From: Granulicella paludicola
GTDB lineage: Bacteria; Acidobacteriota; Terriglobia; Terriglobales; Acidobacteriaceae
Assembly (NCBI RefSeq): GCF_025685545.1
Contig: NZ_JAGSYC010000025.1
Location: 620,001 to 684,000 of the forward strand
Direction of reading: 5' to 3'
Length of the DNA stretch: 64,000 nucleotides
Numbering within the stretch: the stretch's first letter is position 1; each line of letters begins with the position of its first letter. Under the pieces are notes generated by a model. That model made no database searches, was not told where the DNA came from, and saw only the letters and a program-made list of their open reading frames with translations. Both the position numbers and the translations under genes were made by a program. Shown piece by piece: positions 17,240 to 25,887 of the stretch.

Positions 17240-18700
17240 TTAGTAGACCTCCGCGATACCGGCGGCTTCGATGGGGTGGGGGATATAGGCGCCGTGGCGG
17301 CGTTCGCCGCAGAGACGTGGCGTTGGGAAGAGCTTTTCGGGGTTGGCGAGGTTGTTGGGGTCGAAGGCGCGGCGCACGCGCTGCATGGTGGCGAGGTCGG
17401 GCTCAGCGTGCATGTAGCTCATGACGCACTGCTTCTCGCGGCCAATGCCGTGCTCGCCGCTGATGGAGCCGCCTGCGTCGACACACATGCGGAGGATGTC
17501 GTAAGAGAGGATGAGGGCGCGGTCCTCTTCGCCGGGGTTAGCGGCGTCGTAGAGCACCATGGGATGCAGGTTGCCGTCGCCTGCGTGGAAGACGTTGGCG
17601 ATTCGCAGGCCGGTCTCCTCGGACATCTGCTTCATGCGTGTGAGCACGGCGGGTAGGGCGGTGCGCGGGATGACGCCGTCCTGCACGATGTAGTTGGGCG
17701 AGACTCTGCCCATAGCGGCGAAGGCGGCTTTGCGACCCTTCCAGACAAGGGCGCGTTCAGTGTCGGTTTGGGCGAGGCGCTGCTCCCAGGCTTTGTTTGT
17801 AGAGCAGAGGGAACGGACTTGCGCCATCTGGGCTTGGACCTCGGCGGTGGGGCCGTCGAGTTCGACCAGCAGCAGGGCGTCGCAGTCGGGATAGCCCGCG
17901 TGGACGGCGGCTTCCGCCGCAAAGATCGACGTCCGGTCCATCATCTCCATCGCCGAGGGCAGCATGCCGGCGGCGATGATGTCGGAGACGGTCTGCGCGG
18001 CATCGGTGGCGGAGTCGAAGGCGGCGAGGAGGGTCTGCACGGTCTCAGGGCGGCGCGTGATGCGGAGGACGGCTTTGGTGGCGATGCCGAGGGTGCCTTC
18101 GGAGCCGATGAACACGCCGGGGAGATCGTAGCCGGGGCTGTCGACGAGGCCGTGCTCAGAGCCGAACCAGCGGATGTCTCCGTTGGGCAACACGACCTCG
18201 CAGCCGAGGACGTGCGTGGTGGTGAAGCCGTACTTGAGGCAGTGCGCGCCGCCTGCGTTTTCGGCGAGGTTGCCGCCGATGGTGCAGACAGTTTGGGAGG
18301 AGGGATCTGGAGCGTAGAAGTAGCCTGCGGATTTCACGCGCTCAGTGACTTGCGTGTTGGTCACGCCGGGTTCGACGGTGATGCGCGCGTTTTCGAGATC
18401 GACGGAAAGGACCTTGTTCATGCGGGCGAGGCAGATGACGAGCGAGTTTTCTGCGGGGAGCGAGCCTCCGCTGAGGCCGGTACCTGCGCCGCGGGCGACG
18501 AAAGGGATGCTGTGCGCGGCGCAGATCCTGATGACGGCGGAGACTTCGGCGGTGGTGCGTGGGAGGACTACGGCTGAGGGCAGGGTGCGGTAGGCGGTGA
18601 GGCCGTCGCACTCGTAGGTCTGCAGCTGGTTGCGGTCGACGATGAGTCCGCGCGCGTCGACGGCGGCGCGGAGTTCGTCGAGGATGGCTGGGGTGAACAC
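17240..18700 (-). CDS. glcD: Glycolate oxidase subunit GlcD
   Basis: Main FAD subunit of glycolate dehydrogenase. The 486-residue chain has PFVARGAGTGLSGGSLP (FAD pyrophosphate loop), CTIGGNLAENAGGAHCLKYG, FIGSEGTLGIATKAVL, and the C-terminal FAD_oxidase_C motifs HAGDGNLHPMVLYD and SGEHGIGREKQCVM. First gene of glcDEF. The glyoxylate produced can feed malate synthase at 10141-11739. No glcC-type regulator is visible next to it. Confidence 0.95.
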   Translation of the reverse strand: MFTPAILDELRAAVDARGLIVDRNQLQTYECDGLTAYRTLPSAVVLPRTTAEVSAVIRICAAHSIPFVARGAGTGLSGGSLPAENSLVICLARMNKVLSVDLENARITVEPGVTNTQVTERVKSAGYFYAPDPSSQTVCTIGGNLAENAGGAHCLKYGFTTTHVLGCEVVLPNGDIRWFGSEHGLVDSPGYDLPGVFIGSEGTLGIATKAVLRITRRPETVQTLLAAFDSATDAAQTVSDIIAAGMLPSAMEMMDRTSIFAAEAAVHAGYPDCDALLLVELDGPTAEVQAQMAQVRSLCSTNKAWEQRLAQTDTERALVWKGRKAAFAAMGRVSPNYIVQDGVIPRTALPAVLTRMKQMSEETGLRIANVFHAGDGNLHPMVLYDAANPGEEDRALILSYDILRMCVDAGGSISGEHGIGREKQCVMSYMHAEPDLATMQRVRRAFDPNNLANPEKLFPTPRLCGERRHGAYIPHPIEAAGIAEVY

Positions 18701-18771
18701 GTTGTTATGGTAGCGCGTGAGGGTGTGGGTGGGCTCGGGTGGAAAGGTCAGAGCCCTGGTGGTGAGTGATG

Positions 18772-18820
18772 GGCTTCGGGGTTCTTCGACTTCGCTGCGC
18801 TCCGCTCAGAATGACAGGCG
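18772..18820. repeat. Hairpin repeat (family B), reference copy
   Basis: gcttcggggttcttcgactt followed by cgctgcgctccgctcagaat and gac. This is the best intergenic match to the segment inserted in lysS (28658-28708), including the leading gcttcggggttcttcg. Confidence 0.8.
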
Positions 18821-18842
18821 TTTTGATGACAAGCGTTTTGGG

Positions 18843-21800
18843 TTAGGTGGTGAGCCAGCGGATGGCGTTGGCGAGGAAGCGTTGCTGCATGACCGGGTGC
18901 ATCGGGGGGACGCGGTGGTATAGGAGCTTGCCTTTACCGAGGCGCGTGGTGAAGGTGCCTGCGCCGATCCTGCGGTCGTGGTCGCGGGAGTAGGCTACTA
19001 CGATCTCGACGGGCGAGCCGTTGGGAGCTTGCTCGATGAGCAGACCGTTCGATTGGCGGCCGGGGATCTGGTAGAAGCCTCCGAGGGCGGCGTTGGTGGG
19101 CATGCCTGCGAAGAGTGGGTGCTCGCGGCCGACGTACCAGTTGCCCATCCACGGGGCGCGGAAGTCGCCGACGTTGCCGTGGTAGGTGAAGGCTCCGGCG
19201 GCGGCGAGCTGCTGGGCACAGCCGTCGGAAAGCGTGTCGGCCTGCGGGATGACGAGGAGCGGCGTGCCTACCTTTGCGGCTTCGAGGATGGCGGGGTCGA
19301 TGTGGCCGAGCTGTTTGGTCTCGGGGACTTCGCCAGGTTCAGCGACGTGGCCGGGCTTCATGACGGGCATGGATTCGCCGGTGGTTTCGCCGATCTGGCC
19401 GTCTTTGGAGGTGTGGGCGGTGATGCCGGAGGTGATGATGAGGTCGTAGTGTTCGCCAGGTTTGAAGTCAAGAATGTTGTGACATGTATATTCTCCGACC
19501 TCAGCGATTTGCTTCCGCAAAGCTTCACTGATGCCCGAGACCGCAAGCCGTCGATTTTGGTCGCACTTTAGCCAATAGCCGATGGACATTCCATATTCTT
19601 TTGCAAACTCCGTCTCAACGATGCAACTAGCCCAGATTTCTTTTGTTTGTGTCGCTAGCGGAAGGGAGGAGACTGAAAACCTAAACTGGTACAGTCCTTC
19701 TTCTCTCAGCGGTGGGGTAGTGAAAGCTTCTTGGATTAGATAGCTAAATTGGTCCGCTAGCTGGTTCTTCGGAACGGGAAAAGTCACAAGAGTGGCTCGT
19801 CGTCCATTTGGGGTAATCATCTCGAAGGTCAGAGTGCCAGTCACGGCTTTGCCGGTGTCATTGAAGAGGTATAGATCGAAGATGGCGTGACCAGTCATTT
19901 GAGGTCCGAGCGAAATAACGGTGCTGCGCTGCTTCGCGCAGGGTCGCACCGGCAGCAGGGAGCTTCGAATCAGTTCGGGGTCGGATTTGAAGTTGCGGAG
20001 GTTGTCGACGATGCCAGAGTGGTTCTCGATCGCGGTCGACTCCCAGCCGGAGATCGCGGCGAAGTCGAGCTCGTCGCTGATGCGGGCGTTCTCCATATAG
20101 TTCTGCCAGGACTCGTACTCCGTGCGGCCGCAGGCGAGGAAGAAGCTTTCGGCCGTGGGAAAGGCTTTGCGGAAGCCCCATTTGGCGATGAAGCTTTCGT
20201 AGCCAGCGATGATCTCTTCGTGGTCGAGAAGATCGTACGAGTCGCCGCCGTATCTCTTGTAGGTCTCCTTGATCTGGTGGACCATCAGCGGGTGATTGTC
20301 GGGGCGGGCGCAGCCTTCCATCTCGCCGTACTCGGTGAGGATTTCTTTGTAGGGAGCCTTGTAGGTGTAGTCGGTGGGTGATTTGTAGAAGCTGTCGTAC
20401 CACTGATCGCCCGCGCCTTGATGGTTGTTCCACCAGTCGCCCCACGGCTCTTCGTCGGAGCGGTGGAGCTTGCCTTCTTTGAGGTCGGCGGACCATGGCT
20501 CGTACCATGCTTGTGCGGCGCCGCGGGCGACGAAGCCGTCGTTGAGGACGACGCAGCGGCTGGGGTCCTCGTCATGCATGGCCTTGAGGATGGCGAGGGT
20601 GTCGGGGTTTTTGAGGTCAGCACCGATCTCGTTTTGCAGGCAGTACTCGATGACGGAGGGGTGCGAGCGGTTGGCCTTCACCATCTCCACGCACTTGACG
20701 AACATGAAGCGCTGCGCGAACTTTTCGGCCTCGGTGTGAGGCTTTTCCATGACGGTGCCAGCGGCGTTGGTGGCGACGCCTGCGGGGAGTTTGCCGATGG
20801 CGAGCTTGCCTGCGCCGGGTTCCATGTAGCGGAGGACACCGAGTTCGTCGTGCTTGCGGAGAACGTCTTCCTTGGGGAGATTGCGGTGGAAGTTGAGGCA
20901 GTTGAGGCCGAGGGTTTTGGCGGCGGTGACTTCTTTTTCTGCGAGCTCGGGGACGGGGAAGAGGCCGTTGAGTCCCCAGAAGCCCCAGGAGATGGAGGTG
21001 TAGATGCGGATGCGGCGACCGTTGAGGCGGAAGAGGGCGTTGGTGCCGGAGCCGGGCTTGTCTTTCGAGGGGATGGTGCCGATGCCGTCTACGGTGAAGG
21101 AGCGAAAGCCGAAGGCGATGGTGCGGGTGTCGGTAGTATTGTCTTTCCCTTTGACCGTGAGGCGAGCGTGGTAAAGTTTGCCTCCATTCAAGTCCCAAAG
21201 ACTAGGCTTCGGAATCATTGCTTTAATTTCGAAGTCGAATTGATTGCTTATGCCGCTCTTTGAAGGCGCTTGCCCGGGGAAAAAATCCTCGGCATTCGCG
21301 TTGGTCCATACCGTTCTACCTGTTTCTGGATCAATCAAGTCCAGCACTGGGTCGAGCATGTCTTGATGTGCGGATGTTTTGGTTTCGTAGGTCCCTCGCA
21401 CCAAAATCGTGTTTGGCAAAGGAGTATTGAGCACATACGCATTTGTGAGTCTATGAGTGCGTGGACATTCGCTGATCGTCATGCCGCGATCAAGCCCTGC
21501 AAATCCGTGTGAGCGATAGAGGCTGAGGTGTCCCCACTTGGCGTTGGCGCCGTCGACCCAGTCGAAGCGGCCAAAGGGGTTGGTGAGGCGGATGGAGAGG
21601 ATGTTGGGGCCGCCGGGGTTGGCGGCGTGGGTGAGGTCGCACTCGAAGGGGAGCTCTTCCATGATGGAGTAGCCGACGAGCTGCTGGTTGAGGTAGACCT
21701 CTGCGCGGAGGCGTGCGCCGCGGATGTGCAGGAAGATGCGCTTGTCCTGCATGGCGGTGGGGATGTCGATCTCGCGATACCACCAGGAGACGCCGAAGTA

Positions 21801-22277
21801 CGCTCCGTTCTGCGGGATGTTGTCGTCGGCCGGAGCGACGGGAGGGGTGGTAGCCGCGTAGCGGTACTCTTCGGGGGTGTAGGGGCGGGGTTTGCCGTCG
21901 GTGCCTGCGCCGAACTTGCCCCAGAAGTGCTGCTCGACGGTGGTGGGGAGGATGACTTCTTTGCCTGCGGTGGCGGTGAGGATGGACCAGCCGCCGGTGG
22001 GTGCGTTGATGGGCAGCGGCTTGCCTTTGCCGCAGAGCTTCGCGTCTTTACCTTCTCCGACCCAGCTAACGTCTTCGGGGAGGAAGAGGTCGTCGTTCTG
22101 CCAGTCCGCTTTCGGGTCGAGCCAGAGTCGCCAGCCGGTGTCGGGGACGAGGGTGCCGTTCTCGGGCCATGCCGGAGTCGCTGCGGTGGGCGAGGCGCTA
22201 AGAACTGGGATGATCTGCGTGGCGGCGGAGGCGAGGGCAGCAGATTGCAGGAAGCGGCGGCGGGAGAGAGAGTCCAT
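18843..22277 (-). CDS. Exported glycoside hydrolase family 2 protein (beta-galactosidase-like)
   Basis: A 1144-residue GH2 enzyme. The N-terminus MDSLSRRRFLQSAALASAATQ is a Tat signal. Next come a sugar-binding jelly-roll (YFGVSWWYREIDIPTAMQDK, FLHIRGARLRAEVYLN), an Ig-like domain, and a TIM barrel with the probable acid/base Glu550 in EYCLQNEIGADL and a later EILTEYGEMEG. The C-terminal region after about residue 850 is family-variable. Start ATG 22277 gives the signal peptide; the frame upstream to 22931 is repeat-derived. Two stretches, about 19470-19860 and 21180-21510, are visibly more AT-rich than the rest. The true substrate is unknown. Confidence 0.87.
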   Translation of the reverse strand: MDSLSRRRFLQSAALASAATQIIPVLSASPTAATPAWPENGTLVPDTGWRLWLDPKADWQNDDLFLPEDVSWVGEGKDAKLCGKGKPLPINAPTGGWSILTATAGKEVILPTTVEQHFWGKFGAGTDGKPRPYTPEEYRYAATTPPVAPADDNIPQNGAYFGVSWWYREIDIPTAMQDKRIFLHIRGARLRAEVYLNQQLVGYSIMEELPFECDLTHAANPGGPNILSIRLTNPFGRFDWVDGANAKWGHLSLYRSHGFAGLDRGMTISECPRTHRLTNAYVLNTPLPNTILVRGTYETKTSAHQDMLDPVLDLIDPETGRTVWTNANAEDFFPGQAPSKSGISNQFDFEIKAMIPKPSLWDLNGGKLYHARLTVKGKDNTTDTRTIAFGFRSFTVDGIGTIPSKDKPGSGTNALFRLNGRRIRIYTSISWGFWGLNGLFPVPELAEKEVTAAKTLGLNCLNFHRNLPKEDVLRKHDELGVLRYMEPGAGKLAIGKLPAGVATNAAGTVMEKPHTEAEKFAQRFMFVKCVEMVKANRSHPSVIEYCLQNEIGADLKNPDTLAILKAMHDEDPSRCVVLNDGFVARGAAQAWYEPWSADLKEGKLHRSDEEPWGDWWNNHQGAGDQWYDSFYKSPTDYTYKAPYKEILTEYGEMEGCARPDNHPLMVHQIKETYKRYGGDSYDLLDHEEIIAGYESFIAKWGFRKAFPTAESFFLACGRTEYESWQNYMENARISDELDFAAISGWESTAIENHSGIVDNLRNFKSDPELIRSSLLPVRPCAKQRSTVISLGPQMTGHAIFDLYLFNDTGKAVTGTLTFEMITPNGRRATLVTFPVPKNQLADQFSYLIQEAFTTPPLREEGLYQFRFSVSSLPLATQTKEIWASCIVETEFAKEYGMSIGYWLKCDQNRRLAVSGISEALRKQIAEVGEYTCHNILDFKPGEHYDLIITSGITAHTSKDGQIGETTGESMPVMKPGHVAEPGEVPETKQLGHIDPAILEAAKVGTPLLVIPQADTLSDGCAQQLAAAGAFTYHGNVGDFRAPWMGNWYVGREHPLFAGMPTNAALGGFYQIPGRQSNGLLIEQAPNGSPVEIVVAYSRDHDRRIGAGTFTTRLGKGKLLYHRVPPMHPVMQQRFLANAIRWLTT

Positions 22278-22634
22278 AGGTGGGAAGTCTACCGGAAGGA
22301 GCGGAAAGCTGTCAGGCAGGTTGCGGTGGATGAGGTTGGCTGTTGCAGATACAGGTCTCTTCGCTGCCTCTTCGGCGCGCTTCGCTAGATCAGCGTTCGG
22401 TCGAGAGGACAGGGTATGGGTGGAAGAGATGCAGATTCCTTCGCTACGCTGCGGAATGACAAAGGTGAGAGAGGAATGACAAAGGTGCGCTGCGGCATCG
22501 CAAGGTTTATAGAGCGGGTTGACGATGGAGCCTTTGATGATCAGGGCGAGAAGCAGATTCCCTTCGGGAATGACAAACAAAGGCAGAGTGGCGTGTAGGA
22601 TGCGAGATGCATCTGAACTGAGAAGGAGAGAGCG
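22278..22634. repeat. Gene-free stretch with two hairpin repeats (family A)
   Basis: Divergent region between the GH2 gene and the RNase T2 gene. It contains two family A palindromes, at 22431-22463 (gcagattccttcgctacgct then gcggaatgacaaa) and 22552-22578 (agcagattcccttcgggaat then gacaaac). The gagaaggagagag ribosome site for the RNase gene lies at its end. No other feature seen. Confidence 0.7.
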
Positions 22635-23381
22635 ATGATTCGGAGTTCGATGGTGTTGGCGTTCGTGTTGTTCGTGGTGGGGTGTAAGGCACCGGTCGCG
22701 GATGAGACGACGGTGACGAACACGCAGCGGACGCAGACGGGGCCGGGCGTCTACAGTGTGCGGAGCGAGAGTGTGTCGCAGCCGCGCAGCCAGCGGCGAG
22801 GGAATCGTGGTGTTGCGGCTGCGCCGGGGACGTTCGATTTTTATCTGCTGACGCTGTCGTGGTCGCCGGAGTATTGCGTCACGCATCCGACGGCGACGGA
22901 GTGCGCGGCGCATCCGGCGTTTGAGCTTCATGGGTTATGGCCGGAGAACAGCGATGGGACGTATCCGGAGAACTGCTCGAATGCGCCGGGGCCTGCGAAC
23001 CCAGGGCAGTATAGCGATATCTATCCGGACCAGGGGCTACTGCAGCACGAGTGGTCGACGCATGGCACGTGCTCTGGGCTGGCGCCGGATGCGTATTTCC
23101 AGGCGGAGCGGAAGGCGTTCGATGCGGTGAAGGTGCCGTCGCAGCTCAACGGGTTGAAGAACGCGATCTCGCTGACGCCGGGGGCGATTCTCGCGGATTT
23201 CTCTGCGGCGAATCCGAGTGATCCGAGCGGCGATGTGGTGCTGGCCTGCGGAAACAATCGGCTGACAGCGATCGAGGTTTGTCTCTCGAAGAGCCTGACG
23301 GCTGTGAGCTGCGGCAGCGTGAAGACGTGCAGGGCAAACTCGGTGCGGATTACGCCGCCGGGGGCTACGAGCGATCAGTAG
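22635..23381 (+). CDS. RNase T2-family lipoprotein
   Basis: Endoribonuclease of the T2/RNase I family (cuts RNA via 2',3'-cyclic phosphate). Both conserved active-site segments are present: CAS1 FELHGLWPENSDG and CAS2 QHEWSTHGTCSGL, with the histidines intact. The N-terminus MIRSSMVLAFVLFVVGCKAP is a lipoprotein signal with a lipobox-like VVGC, so the mature protein is probably anchored by the Cys at residue 17. A 60-residue Ser/Gln/Arg-rich linker precedes the catalytic domain. Paired cysteines fit periplasmic disulfides. ggagagag lies upstream of ATG 22635. Convergent with the tail sheath gene, with 8 bases between stops. Confidence 0.9.
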   Translation: MIRSSMVLAFVLFVVGCKAPVADETTVTNTQRTQTGPGVYSVRSESVSQPRSQRRGNRGVAAAPGTFDFYLLTLSWSPEYCVTHPTATECAAHPAFELHGLWPENSDGTYPENCSNAPGPANPGQYSDIYPDQGLLQHEWSTHGTCSGLAPDAYFQAERKAFDAVKVPSQLNGLKNAISLTPGAILADFSAANPSDPSGDVVLACGNNRLTAIEVCLSKSLTAVSCGSVKTCRANSVRITPPGATSDQ

Positions 23382-23389
23382 GTGCAAGC

Positions 23390-24943
23390 TTAGGCTGGCG
23401 GTGAGACAGCTTGTTGGATCTGAAGAATGACAAACTCTGCGGGCCTCAGCGGAGCGAAGCCTACGGTGAATTTGACTACGCCGTTGTCGATGTCGGTTTG
23501 TGTCGTTGTCTCTGCGTCGCATTTGACGAAGTATGCCTGCGTTGGAGTGCTGCCTTGAAACGCGCCCTGGGTAAAGAGAGTTTGAAGAAAGCTGCCGATG
23601 GACAGGCGGAGTTCTGCCCAGAGAGGTTCTCCGTTGGGTTCGAAGACGGCCCACTTGAGGCCTTCGAAGAGGCTGGTCTCGAGGAAGAGTGCAAGACGGC
23701 GGACGGGGATGTATTGGTAGGTGTCGCCAAGGGTATCGGCGCCTGCCATAGTGCGCGCTCCCCAGACTACGGTGCCATAGGCGGAAAAGGTGCGAAGGCA
23801 GTTGATGCCTAGGGGATTGAGTACGCCGTTCTGAGCATCGGTGAGCACGGACTCCAGGCCGGTCACACCGAGCAGAGGAGCCGTTACACCGGCTGGCGAC
23901 TTCCAGACGCCGCGTTGGGTGTCGGTCTGCGCCCAGACTCCGGCGATGGCTCCGCTGGGGGCGCGGGTGAGTGTGGCGTTGGCCGCGAGCGGATCCGGCG
24001 AGACGATGCGGGGAAGATAGACGGCCGCGTTTTGTGCGCTTGCTGCTGCAATGCCAAAGTGATTGAGGGAGATCGCGTTGAGCGTGTCAGCCTCCAGCGC
24101 GGCGCTCCAGGCGATGGGGGGATCGACGATGAGCATGGCGCGGTTTTGCTGGCAGAGGTCGGCTGCGGCGGCCCAGACGGTTGGGTCGATATCGGTGTCG
24201 AAGGTGTCGGGCGGGATGCAGAGGGTGTTGAAGAGGCCGACTTGGTTGAGTTGGTAGATGCCCGTGTGCGCGGATGCGTCGCCAATGATGTCCTTCGAGG
24301 TGAGAGGCGTCCCGTCGAGGCCTCCTGCGAAGGTGAGCCAGCCGGTAGAGGGGGTGGGCGATGCGACCGGCGGAAGGCTAGCGTGAACAAGTTGCGACTG
24401 GCGGGCCAGCAGTATGTCGATGCGCGTGGACGACGCGGCACCCGCGAGAAGAACGTCCTGGTAGCTTTCCGTGGAGCCATTGAGCGAGATGGTTACGTGG
24501 AAGGTCGTGGGCGTGGTGCCGGGGTCGATGCGCAGACTGAGTCCGGTGGGCGCTGTTGCGGGGTGTCCCGGTGACGGGTCGGGCGTGGGGGTACTGAGAG
24601 TGTTTCCCCACGTGCCTGGAGTGATTGCGGAGAAGGTAACGCCGAAGGGCTGGGTGGTCGCGACAGATGCGATGGCTCCTGGAGCCAGCCGTATAACGAT
24701 GGCTTGACCACCGCCGTTCACGTAGAAGTCGTTGACCGCATAGCCGAGGGGAAGACCTGGTTTGAGGCCACCGAAGAGGCGGGTGAAATCGGAGAAGCTG
24801 GCGATGGGAGTTGCTGTATTTACCGGCCCGAAGGCTGCTCGTCCGATGAAGGCGGTGATGCTGGTGGCCACGCCGGTGATGGTATGTGTGAGGCCTGTGA
24901 GCTCGTTGATGTAGACGCCGGGGATTTTGATGGGCAGGGGCAT
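23390..24943 (-). CDS. Contractile tail sheath protein (orphan)
   Basis: A 517-residue protein of the phage tail sheath family, also found in R-pyocins, T6SS-like and contractile injection systems. The N-terminal motif is PGVYINELTG followed by TSITAFIGRAAFGPVN and FGGL...LGYAVNDFYVNGGG. The C-terminal domain is GINCLRTFSAYGTVVWGART, YIPVRRLALFLETSLFEGLK, FEPN and a final KFTVGFAPLRPAEFVILQIQQ. No tube, baseplate, spike or ATPase gene is near: one side is RNase T2, the other a YmdB phosphatase. The SD ggag, six bases before ATG 24943, lies inside a perfect 12-base stem (24944-24986), so translation may be limited by the hairpin. Confidence 0.88.
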   Translation of the reverse strand: MPLPIKIPGVYINELTGLTHTITGVATSITAFIGRAAFGPVNTATPIASFSDFTRLFGGLKPGLPLGYAVNDFYVNGGGQAIVIRLAPGAIASVATTQPFGVTFSAITPGTWGNTLSTPTPDPSPGHPATAPTGLSLRIDPGTTPTTFHVTISLNGSTESYQDVLLAGAASSTRIDILLARQSQLVHASLPPVASPTPSTGWLTFAGGLDGTPLTSKDIIGDASAHTGIYQLNQVGLFNTLCIPPDTFDTDIDPTVWAAAADLCQQNRAMLIVDPPIAWSAALEADTLNAISLNHFGIAAASAQNAAVYLPRIVSPDPLAANATLTRAPSGAIAGVWAQTDTQRGVWKSPAGVTAPLLGVTGLESVLTDAQNGVLNPLGINCLRTFSAYGTVVWGARTMAGADTLGDTYQYIPVRRLALFLETSLFEGLKWAVFEPNGEPLWAELRLSIGSFLQTLFTQGAFQGSTPTQAYFVKCDAETTTQTDIDNGVVKFTVGFAPLRPAEFVILQIQQAVSPPA

Positions 24944-24986
24944 GGCTGTCTCCGCTGGATGGAGCCAAGTGTACGCGGAGACAGCC
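24944..24986 (-). promoter_or_regulatory. Hairpin covering the tail-sheath ribosome site
   Basis: Perfect 12-base inverted repeat ggctgtctccgc (24944-24955) and gcggagacagcc (24975-24986) with a 19-base loop. On the minus strand its 3' arm contains the ggag Shine-Dalgarno and ends directly at the sheath ATG. It could also serve as a terminator for ymdB, but there is no T-run after it. Confidence 0.7.
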
Positions 24987-25000
24987 TTGCTGCCGTAGGT

Positions 25001-25807
25001 TTATTCGCCGAGCATGATGCGCTGGATGCTGTAGGCGCGGCCTGTGCCGCCATCGCAACCGATCAACGTCGCGCACATTTTCGGATTGCCCTTGGCGGCT
25101 TCGAACTTGCCGGGCATACCTGAGAGGAAGCGCTTGAGGACGAGCTCGGTTTCGACGCCGATGACGGAGTCGTAGGGGCCGGACATGCCGACATCGGTCT
25201 GGTAGGCGGTGCCGTTGGGCAGGATGCGCTCGTCAGCGGTGGGAATGTGGGTGTGCGTGCCAAGGACGGCTGTGACGCGGCCATCGAGATACCAGCCGAG
25301 CGCGACCTTTTCGCTGCTGGCTTCGCCGTGGAAGTCGAGCAGGATGATCTTCGCGCCGGAGTTGCGCTCGATGCCTGCGAGCAGCTCGTCGGCCTTGCGA
25401 AACGGGTCGTCGCAGGAGGACATGAAGACGCGGCCCTGCATGTTCATCACCGCATACTTCGTGCCGTTCGGCAGCTCTCCTTCGTAGACGCCGAAGCCCG
25501 GCGTTCCGATGGCATAGTTGGCGGGGCGGAGCACGCGGCGACCTCGCTCGTGCGAGTTCTCGAATACGGTCATGTATTCGAAGATCTCTTTCTTGTCCCA
25601 GATGTGATTGCCGGTGGTGATGACGTGCGCGCCTAGATCGAAGAGGTCTTCTGCGATGGAGGGCGTGATGCCGAAGCCGCCCGCGGCGTTTTCACCGTTG
25701 ATGACGAGGAGATCGACGTCGTTGGATTCGAGGACGTGGGGAAGATGTTCGCGGACGATGTGCCGGCCAGGCGAGCCAAAGACATCGCCGACGAAAAGAA
25801 TGTTCAC
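25001..25807 (-). CDS. ymdB: YmdB-family metallophosphoesterase
   Basis: A 268-residue TIGR00282-type metallophosphoesterase. Metal-binding motifs appear in order: NILFVGDVFGSPGRH, LLVINGENAAGGFGI, VITTGNHIWDKKE, ILLDFHGEASSEKVALG and VLGTHTHIPTADE. Bacillus YmdB is a 2',3'-cAMP phosphodiesterase affecting biofilm and sporulation; the function in acidobacteria is not established. It lies 57 bases upstream of and on the same strand as the sheath gene. An RNase T2, which makes 2',3'-cyclic ends, is also close by, though on the other strand. Confidence 0.92.
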   Translation of the reverse strand: MNILFVGDVFGSPGRHIVREHLPHVLESNDVDLLVINGENAAGGFGITPSIAEDLFDLGAHVITTGNHIWDKKEIFEYMTVFENSHERGRRVLRPANYAIGTPGFGVYEGELPNGTKYAVMNMQGRVFMSSCDDPFRKADELLAGIERNSGAKIILLDFHGEASSEKVALGWYLDGRVTAVLGTHTHIPTADERILPNGTAYQTDVGMSGPYDSVIGVETELVLKRFLSGMPGKFEAAKGNPKMCATLIGCDGGTGRAYSIQRIMLGE

Positions 25808-25828
25808 TGTATGAGTTTACCGTTTTTT

Positions 25829-25856
25829 TGTTTGTCATTCCCGCAAGGGAATCTGC
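25829..25856. repeat. Hairpin repeat (family A)
   Basis: tttgtcattcccgcaaggga then atctgc, the reverse-orientation copy of the family A palindrome. It lies between the divergent ymdB and aminotransferase genes. Confidence 0.75.
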
Positions 25857-25887
25857 GTCTCTTGTTCCGCGGCATTACACTCAACGC

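Noticed and set aside
23390-24943. Prophage
   Set aside because: Only the sheath gene is phage-like; flanking genes are ordinary chromosomal genes, with no integrase, capsid or att repeat.
25828-25887. N-terminal extensions reading FVIPARESASL or FVIPEGNLL in front of the aminotransferase, nuoL and others
   Set aside because: They are translations of the family A hairpin repeat; the downstream ATG gives the family N-terminus in each case.
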